From Hyphomicrobiaceae bacterium (GTDB taxonomy: Bacteria; Pseudomonadota; Alphaproteobacteria; Rhizobiales; Hyphomicrobiaceae), in NCBI GenBank assembly GCA_041397645.1, contig JAWKWE010000006.1, forward strand, positions 62,001-126,000: DNA of 64,000 nucleotides. Reading direction: 5' to 3'. The notes beneath the pieces are model-generated. The model saw only the letters and a program-made list of their open reading frames with translations, searched no databases and was not told where the DNA came from. Shown here piece after piece: positions 58,458-64,000 of the stretch (the first letter of the stretch is position 1; every line of letters begins with the position of its first letter). The translations under genes were made by a program, and so were the position numbers.

Positions 58458-59354
58458 GTGTTTAGGGCATTACCATTCGGCTCCAAGCTCGGACTAAGAA
58501 CAGGCGGCAAGGCTGCTGTCCGGACAGACGCACGACGTCGCACCAACGGCTCCACCGCTGGTAACGGCGCGGCCAATGGCGCGTACGCCGAGGCCGAAGA
58601 GCAAGATCCGCACGCCATCGGCGCGGATGGCTGGCTCACGGCCTACGATGTCAAGAAATCCTATCGCAAACGCATGGTTGTGAAGGGCGTGAGTCTGGCG
58701 GTGGGACGCGGCGAATCTGTCGGACTACTTGGCCCAAACGGCGCCGGCAAGACGACTGTGTTCTACATGATCACAGGGCTCGTCCCGGCCGATGACGGGC
58801 GCATCACCATCGATGGCGCAAACGTCACCCACTTGCCCATGTACCAGCGCGCGCGGCTGGGCATCGGCTACCTTCCGCAGGAAGCGTCGATCTTCCGCGG
58901 CTTGACGGTCGAACAGAATATCATGGCCGTGTTGGAGCTGGTCGAGCCCAACAAGAAGAAGCGCAAGGAGCAGCTGGACAGCCTCCTTGAGGAATTTACG
59001 ATCACCCGGCTCAGAAAATCACCATCCATGGCGCTTTCGGGCGGTGAGCGGCGACGCTGCGAAATTGCGCGCGCGCTCGCGTCGCGGCCCTCGTTTATGT
59101 TGCTGGACGAACCTTTCGCCGGCATCGACCCAATCGCCGTCGGCGACATTCAGCAGCTCGTTCGGCACTTGACCGAACGCGGCATTGGCGTCTTGATCAC
59201 AGACCACAACGTACGTGAGACGCTAAGCCTTATCGACCGAGCTTATATCATCTATGATGGTCAAGTTCTGACACAAGGTAAGCCTTCTGAAATCATAGCG
59301 AATGAAGACGTGCGCAGGGTGTACCTTGGAGATATGTTCGTTAACACGCGTTGA
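58458..59354 (+). CDS. lptB: LPS export ABC transporter ATPase LptB
   Basis: A 298-aa ATPase driving lipopolysaccharide extraction with LptFG and LptC. The Walker A motif GPNGAGKTT is near residue 100, signature LSGGERRR and Walker B LLDEPFAGID follow, and the H-loop His is in ITDHNVRETL. The first 55-60 residues are an Ala/Gly/Arg-rich extension not found in E. coli LptB. No ATG precedes the core; GTG 58458 (CGGAAAAG upstream) is preferred to TTG 58416. The rpoN gene follows after 47 nt. Confidence 0.93.
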   Translation: MFRALPFGSKLGLRTGGKAAVRTDARRRTNGSTAGNGAANGAYAEAEEQDPHAIGADGWLTAYDVKKSYRKRMVVKGVSLAVGRGESVGLLGPNGAGKTTVFYMITGLVPADDGRITIDGANVTHLPMYQRARLGIGYLPQEASIFRGLTVEQNIMAVLELVEPNKKKRKEQLDSLLEEFTITRLRKSPSMALSGGERRRCEIARALASRPSFMLLDEPFAGIDPIAVGDIQQLVRHLTERGIGVLITDHNVRETLSLIDRAYIIYDGQVLTQGKPSEIIANEDVRRVYLGDMFVNTR

Positions 59355-59401
59355 TTATAGCTTCGGTCTGATACGGTAAGAAGGAACGAACGGGTTAGCG
59401 T

Positions 59402-60940
59402 ATGGCACTGTCGGCCAAACTGGAATTGCGACAAGGCCAGCAACTGGTGATGACTCCCCAGTTGCAGCAGGCGATCCGTCTTCTGCAATTTTCCAACATG
59501 GAACTGGCGGAGTACGTCGACGCCGAGCTGGAGCGCAACCCGCTTCTAGAGCGCGAAGACAACCAGCCCCAGGCGAAATCGAACGACGAACCTTCCCCTG
59601 AACCGCAGCCCGAGCCCTCCTCATCTGGCGGCGAGGAGGAGTGGCTGGACCTGAGAAAGCCGGTGGAGGATCCCGCCGGCGCGCTCGATACGGATTTCGA
59701 CAATCTCTATCAAGACAGCGGACCTGCGGACACACAGGGCGGGGGGGATGCCGCGCTATCAAGCTGGGCGAATGTGCGCCAGCGCATGAACAGCGGTTTT
59801 GAGGATTCATCTGGCCTTGAGTCTGTTGTCGCCGGAGAGGAAACTCTGCGCGATCATCTCGTCGCACAACTCCCGCTGACGATTAGCGATCCCCGTGAGC
59901 GACTGATTGGTCAATACCTCATCGATATGGTGGACGAGGCCGGTTACATCTCGTCGGGCTTTGACACGCTTTCACTGAAGCTCGGCGCGCCTGTCGAAAT
60001 GATAGAAGGCGTCCTGCAAAAATTACAGACGTTCGATCCCGTCGGTGTCTTCGCTCGCACGCTCGCCGAATGCCTCGCCTTGCAGCTGAAGGAACAGAAC
60101 CGCTACGACCCCTACATGGCAGCTCTTCTTGCCAACCTTGATTTACTGGCCGCGCGCAACGTCAACGGATTACGCAAAGCTGTTGGCTGCGACATGGACG
60201 AGCTGACCGAGATGATCCAGGAGATCAAGCGGCTCGATCCCAAACCAGGACTGCGTTTCGGGTCTGTGCAAGTTCAGACCGTTGTACCCGATGTTCTCGT
60301 TCGCCCCACGCCCGACGGCGGATGGCACGTCGAGCTTAATTCCGACACGCTGCCGCGGGTGCTCGTGAACCGCAACTACTTCACGCGCGTCTCCAAGACG
60401 GCATCGACGGAGAAGGACAAGGACTACCTGCTCGATTGTCTGCAGACTGCAAACTGGCTCATCAAGAGCCTCGACCAACGCGCGCGCACGATCCTTCGTG
60501 TGGCAGAACAGATCGTGCGTCAGCAGGACGGCTTCTTCATGTATGGCGTGCAGCACCTGCGGCCGCTCAACTTGAAGACAGTCGCCGACGCCATCTCGAT
60601 GCATGAATCGACTGTATCACGCGTCACCTCGAACAAGTACATCTCCACGCCGCGGGGAATCTTCGAGCTCAAGTACTTCTTCACCAGCGCGATTGCCTCT
60701 TCGGACGGCGAGGAGGCGCATTCTTCTGAGGCCGTGCGCCATAGAATTAAGCAGATGATCGACGCCGAGAGCGCTGACGACGTTCTCTCCGACGATAAAT
60801 TAGTGGAAAAACTGCGGGCCGAGGGCATAGACATCGCCCGGCGCACGGTTGCCAAATATCGTGAAGCCCTGCGAATCCGTTCCTCGGTCCAGCGTCGGCG
60901 GGACAAACGCCTGCTCGAACGCATGGGCGGAACGATTTGA
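59402..60940 (+). CDS. rpoN: RNA polymerase sigma-54 factor
   Basis: A 512-aa sigma factor that directs RNA polymerase to -24/-12 promoters, waiting for an activator ATPase. Region I at the N-terminus (LRQGQQLVMTPQLQQAIRLLQ) is glutamine-rich, region II (about 60-110) is acidic, and the RpoN box ARRTVAKYRE is at 479-488. Length is typical. It sits in the lptB-rpoN-hpf-ptsN order conserved in proteobacteria. Confidence 0.97.
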   Translation: MALSAKLELRQGQQLVMTPQLQQAIRLLQFSNMELAEYVDAELERNPLLEREDNQPQAKSNDEPSPEPQPEPSSSGGEEEWLDLRKPVEDPAGALDTDFDNLYQDSGPADTQGGGDAALSSWANVRQRMNSGFEDSSGLESVVAGEETLRDHLVAQLPLTISDPRERLIGQYLIDMVDEAGYISSGFDTLSLKLGAPVEMIEGVLQKLQTFDPVGVFARTLAECLALQLKEQNRYDPYMAALLANLDLLAARNVNGLRKAVGCDMDELTEMIQEIKRLDPKPGLRFGSVQVQTVVPDVLVRPTPDGGWHVELNSDTLPRVLVNRNYFTRVSKTASTEKDKDYLLDCLQTANWLIKSLDQRARTILRVAEQIVRQQDGFFMYGVQHLRPLNLKTVADAISMHESTVSRVTSNKYISTPRGIFELKYFFTSAIASSDGEEAHSSEAVRHRIKQMIDAESADDVLSDDKLVEKLRAEGIDIARRTVAKYREALRIRSSVQRRRDKRLLERMGGTI

Positions 60941-61139
60941 TTATTTCGACTGTTTACCGTCAGTGGAAAATAGCCAAGAAATTCAATCTCGAAAGCAACC
61001 GTGAATTGACAGAACACGCGACGATCCATAACTCTTGAGACAGGATGTCGCGTTTGCCAGTCAATCTTCGAAGGTCCTAGGGCGCAGTGATCAATCCACC
61101 TGTATAGACCTGTCTTGACCACGCACGAGGAGATGCTTT

Positions 61140-61159
61140 CGCTAGCGGTTGAGCTAGCG
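61140..61159 (+). other. hairpin in the hpf leader
   Basis: CGCTAGC / GCTAGCG form a 7-bp stem with a 6-nt loop, about 55 nt before the hpf start. A weaker GCTCC/GGAGC hairpin follows directly. They may shape the hpf leader or end transcripts from rpoN; no T tract is present. Confidence 0.45.
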
Positions 61160-61212
61160 CTCCGGCTGGGCTTGGAGCCCCGCCGCTATGTCACGCAATA
61201 ACAGGTTGAGAA

Positions 61213-61833
61213 ATGACTATTCAGATCACCGGTAAGAACGTCGAAGTTGGTGACGCCTATCAGACCTATGTTTCGGACAAGATCCGCTCGCTGCTGCAAA
61301 AGTATGTGAGCCGCGATCTGAACGGGCACGTCCGTCTTGAGAAGGAACGCGGTCTGTTCAAGACCAATTGCTCCGTCCGCTTGGCCAACGGCTTGCTGCT
61401 CGAAGCACATGGCGAGGGTGGTGATGCCTACCAAAGCGCAGACGCAGCCGTAGATCGCCTCGAAACGCGCGTACGCAAGTACAAACAGCGCCTCAAAAGC
61501 CATGACGCCAGCCGCTCCAACGCAGCGCTCGAAGGCGGGTTCGATGCGCGTGACGCCATTGTGAGCGTCGCTGAGGACGATGAGGGCGGCGCGGCATCGA
61601 CGGCCGAGCATCCGCTTATTATTGCTGAAACACAGCGCAATGTTCTGGAGTTATCGGTCAGCGAAGCTGTTATGCAGTTAGACCTGACCGAAGCCCCGTT
61701 TTTGATTTTCCGCAATGCTGGCAGCGGTGGCGTAAACTTGGTTTATCGCCGCCAGGATGGACACATCGGTTGGATCGATGCGGACGTCCCGAAGCAGAAA
61801 TTAGTCAATGGAGAGGCTAGGCCTGCCCGTTAG
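61213..61833 (+). CDS. hpf: ribosome hibernation promoting factor, long form
   Basis: A 206-aa protein that pairs and silences ribosomes in stationary phase. The HPF/YfiA domain covers about residues 1-105 (MTIQITGKNVEVGDAYQTYV; AHGEGGDAYQSADAAVDRLE), and the C-terminal dimerisation domain about 150-200 (PFLIFRNAGSGGVNLVYRRQDGHIGWID) marks the long form. It lies between rpoN and ptsN with about 270 and 190 nt of intergenic sequence. Confidence 0.95.
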   Translation: MTIQITGKNVEVGDAYQTYVSDKIRSLLQKYVSRDLNGHVRLEKERGLFKTNCSVRLANGLLLEAHGEGGDAYQSADAAVDRLETRVRKYKQRLKSHDASRSNAALEGGFDARDAIVSVAEDDEGGAASTAEHPLIIAETQRNVLELSVSEAVMQLDLTEAPFLIFRNAGSGGVNLVYRRQDGHIGWIDADVPKQKLVNGEARPAR

Positions 61834-61963
61834 GGTCTTCGACGCCCGTGCGGTCAGAATCCTGCCTTAGTTTACAGGTTGTCGAGTGCGTGGGGAAACT
61901 CTCTCAGCTTGCCTTCGAAGAGGTCCGGACATGGGCCTAGTGGGTATTGAGCTGAGTAAGCCT

Positions 61964-62011
61964 GGCCCTGAGAAAATCGGGCCCTGAAACAACCGGGGCC
62001 TTGAAAAAAGG
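61964..62011 (+). repeat. three imperfect 16-nt tandem repeats before ptsN
   Basis: Three copies of a GGCCCTGA-A-rich unit stand in a row: 61964-61978, 61979-61994 and 61995-62011. They are similar in the GGCC(C/T)TGA part, followed by an A-rich part. The third copy contains AAGGTG, the ptsN ribosome site. Confidence 0.55.
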
Positions 62012-62019
62012 TGAACGAC

Positions 62020-62490
62020 ATGACCATGGACCTTGGCGATCTTCTCGCGAGGAACGGTGTGGTGTCGGCGCTCAAGGCGCACGACAAGAAGCAATTGCTC
62101 CAGACCCTTGCTGATCATGCCAGCAAGATCACGGGCACGTCTTCTCATGACATTTACGGCGCGCTTCTTCAGCGCGAGCGGCTCAGTTCGACCGGCTTCG
62201 GCAACGGCATCGCGATACCGCACGTCAAGCTTTCGGGCTTGAATTCTATCATGTGCCTGTTCGCCCGCCTGTCTTCGCCCGTGGCCTACGACAGCCATGA
62301 CGAGCAGCCGGTGGATCTGGTCTTCTTCCTCCTCGCCCCCGAACATGCGGGCGGAGATCATCTCAAAGCCCTGGCGCGCATTTCGCGCCTGGTGCGCGAT
62401 TCCTCGGTGCTGGACGCATTGCGCGCCGCCAAGGATGAAGCGGCGCTGACGCGCGTTCTGACCACCCCGATAACTTCTCACGCGGCCTGA
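62020..62490 (+). CDS. ptsN: nitrogen regulatory PTS IIA protein
   Basis: A 156-aa EIIA-Ntr phosphocarrier taking phosphate from NPr/PtsP and regulating nitrogen, potassium and other functions. The active-site histidine is in the block SSTGFGNGIAIPHVKL (GIAIPH). It starts MTMDLGDLL and ends before a strong terminator. AAGGTG precedes the ATG at 62020; GTG 62011 is an alternative. Confidence 0.95.
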   Translation: MTMDLGDLLARNGVVSALKAHDKKQLLQTLADHASKITGTSSHDIYGALLQRERLSSTGFGNGIAIPHVKLSGLNSIMCLFARLSSPVAYDSHDEQPVDLVFFLLAPEHAGGDHLKALARISRLVRDSSVLDALRAAKDEAALTRVLTTPITSHAA

Positions 62491-62513
62491 ACCCGACCAA
62501 TGGAACATAATAG

Positions 62514-62545
62514 AAAAGGGCTCCGCACATGTGCGGAGCCCTTTT
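62514..62545 (+). terminator. strong terminator after ptsN
   Basis: A 32-nt perfect palindrome, AAAAGGGCTCCGCAC with its reverse complement ending in TTTT. It can work in both directions and closes the lpt-rpoN-hpf-ptsN operon and the converging uppP transcript. Confidence 0.93.
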
Positions 62546-62604
62546 CTATTCCAGCGATGAATAAGCCTAAGCACCAGGTCGGCAGTCGGCGCTGATCCAA
62601 GCAG

Positions 62605-63405
62605 TTACATGCCGGTCATCGCAATGACACCAAGCCCGATGCCACCGACGATAAGACGCCACCAGCCGAAGAACGACAACCCCTTAGCTTTGATGAAATC
62701 CAAGACGTGCCGAACGACGAATACACCTGCAACGAAAGCGGCAACGAAGCCCAGCGCAATCTGCCCCATGTCGTCAGGGGTTAGAACCGACCAGTTCTTA
62801 TAGAGATCGTAGGCAAACGCGCCGGCCATCGTCGGCATCGCGAGAAAAAACGAGAACTCCGCGGCCGTGCGCTTATCTGCGCCAAGAAACAGCGCGCCCA
62901 CTATTGTCGAGCCTGATCGCGACACACCTGGAATGAGCGCCAAGCATTGGCAGATGCCGATCTTCAAAGCGGTCGAAGGCGGCAGATCGAGAACGTCGGT
63001 ATAACGCGGCTCGAATTTTATCTTGTCCACCACAAGCAGGATGATCCCGCCAAGAACGAGCATGCTGGAAATGAGCAGCGGACTTTCGAAAAAGATCGTC
63101 TTGATGATCTTGTGCCCTGCCACGCCAACAACGGCGGCCGGGAGAAAAGCCAGAAGGATACCGAGAACGAATTTTTGCGTTCTTGGATCGTTTGGCAGAG
63201 CCCGCGCCAACTGCCACAGCTTCGCGGCGTAGACCGTAAGCAGCGCCAGAATCGCACCGAGCTGAATCAGAACCTCGAAAGTGCGCCCAGGCGACGTGAA
63301 GCCGAGAACGCGCTCGGCGAGCAGAAGGTGCCCTGTGGAGGAAACCGGAATGTACTCAGTCAGCCCCTCGATGAGGCCGAGCAGGATCACTTGCCAAGTT
63401 GGCAT
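62605..63405 (-). CDS. uppP: undecaprenyl-diphosphatase
   Basis: A 266-aa integral membrane enzyme (about eight helices) that recycles the lipid carrier of cell-wall and polysaccharide synthesis. The catalytic motifs are LGLIEGLTEYIPVSSTGHL near the N-terminus (Glu and Ser residues) and PGVSRSGSTIVGAL near residue 170. The ATG at 63405 has GGAG about 9 nt upstream; a GTG at 63447 would add 14 residues. It relates functionally to the LPS genes next door. Confidence 0.95.
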   Translation of the reverse strand: MPTWQVILLGLIEGLTEYIPVSSTGHLLLAERVLGFTSPGRTFEVLIQLGAILALLTVYAAKLWQLARALPNDPRTQKFVLGILLAFLPAAVVGVAGHKIIKTIFFESPLLISSMLVLGGIILLVVDKIKFEPRYTDVLDLPPSTALKIGICQCLALIPGVSRSGSTIVGALFLGADKRTAAEFSFFLAMPTMAGAFAYDLYKNWSVLTPDDMGQIALGFVAAFVAGVFVVRHVLDFIKAKGLSFFGWWRLIVGGIGLGVIAMTGM

Positions 63406-63650
63406 CGAGGCAGTCTCCACGAATCTGGAAAGAGTGATGTCAGACACGACACGCAGGCCAACGGCCGTCGAGACCAGCTTTGCCCGCGCTAGGCTTAAGC
63501 CTTCGCCCCCCTCTCCGCAAACATCTTCAGCTTACATCGCGCCGGTTAGAGGATAACGGTGCCGCGAAGGCAACGCTGAACGACGCAGTGTGATGTGCGC
63601 AGCGTCCACCGCCAACGTCGAATCGGCTGAAAACTTGGGGTTGAAACTCT

Positions 63651-64000
63651 TTAGTGCTCGGCGGTGAAACCAACGCCGACATCCCGAAGGCCGTGCTTGA
63701 CCGGGGGCTCCGGGGTAGGCGACGGATCGACAACCCGTTTGGCGGCTGGCGCGCCGATCGGCATGACGGGTTCACCATTGGCGCAGGTCCGGATTGGATC
63801 CGCGGCCAGCTGGTCGAGGCCGGACTTATCGACCGAGTTCTCGTGGCGGCGTCCATAGCGGGTGCGCCATTCCGCAACTTGCCCGGTCGCCTGTCGGCGA
63901 ACGCCCTCGCCTGCGTTGCAGAAAATGTTTTGATAAATGTCTTCGATCCAGAGCCGTTCGGTGGGCGACGCATTGCTCACCGCAACATCGATCAGGTTCA
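63651..64000 (-). CDS. uncharacterised protein, 5' end outside the window
   Basis: The frame is open to the right edge. The visible C-terminal part is about 116 residues, with WIEDIYQNIFCNAGEGVRRQATG and a Pro-rich segment near the end. It could begin at GTG 63980 (109 residues) or further right. I do not recognise it. Base use is like its neighbours. Confidence 0.45.
   Translation of the reverse strand, partial: NLIDVAVSNASPTERLWIEDIYQNIFCNAGEGVRRQATGQVAEWRTRYGRRHENSVDKSGLDQLAADPIRTCANGEPVMPIGAPAAKRVVDPSPTPEPPVKHGLRDVGVGFTAEH

Overview
The window looks like chromosomal DNA of an alphaproteobacterium of the order Hyphomicrobiales, probably a Hyphomicrobium-like methylotroph. The base composition is GC-rich. 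The lptC/lptA-lptB-rpoN-hpf-ptsN order, the imuA-imuB-dnaE2 cassette with a GTTC-N7-GTTC LexA box, a probable ROSE RNA thermometer before an hsp20 gene and a serine-glyoxylate aminotransferase (a serine-cycle enzyme) all fit this. The genus is an inference. I found no phage, insertion sequence, plasmid or CRISPR signature. Most of the region is core chromosome.

Layout. 1-1500: a cut-off lysophospholipase-like hydrolase and a heat-regulated small heat-shock gene. 1500-8250: a hairpin-rich leader, then gltB-gltD (ammonia assimilation). 8280-17150: a quinone-oxidoreductase-like enzyme, then envelope genes (DUF459 SGNH protein, lytic transglycosylase, galE, galU, an outer-membrane beta-barrel protein, kdsD). 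17170-21080: NfeD and stomatin-like membrane proteins, ferrochelatase and a CHAD protein. 21200-27580: thiamine genes thiE-thiG-thiS and thiO, interrupted by a large inward-facing gene fusing a lysophospholipid flippase, an acyltransferase and an acyl-ACP synthetase. 27670-30600: gamma-glutamyltransferase, a cupin and an unknown membrane protein. 30620-36790: dnaE2, imuB and imuA with their SOS box. 37060-41640: L,D-transpeptidase, zinc-binding ZnuA back to back with a DUF1007 protein, a thioredoxin and an orphan TRAP-type binding protein.

42380-47130 is the most unusual part. It encodes a small coiled-coil protein, a one-pass membrane OmpA-family protein whose cytoplasmic half contains a roadblock/longin-like segment, a Rab-like small GTPase overlapping it by ATGA, a soluble histidine kinase overlapping the GTPase gene, and a single-domain response regulator. 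I read it as a candidate membrane-tethered GTPase signalling module.

47400-55300: a small cysteine-repeat exported protein, a haloacid dehalogenase, serine-glyoxylate aminotransferase, an amidase, an SRPBCC protein, a PhoB-type two-component pair and an NDUFA9-like protein. 55414-64000: tRNA-Leu(CAG) followed after 14 nt by an RNase D gene, then the LPS-transport/sigma-54/nitrogen-PTS operon, in which LptC is fused to two LptA-like units, then uppP and a gene cut by the window edge.
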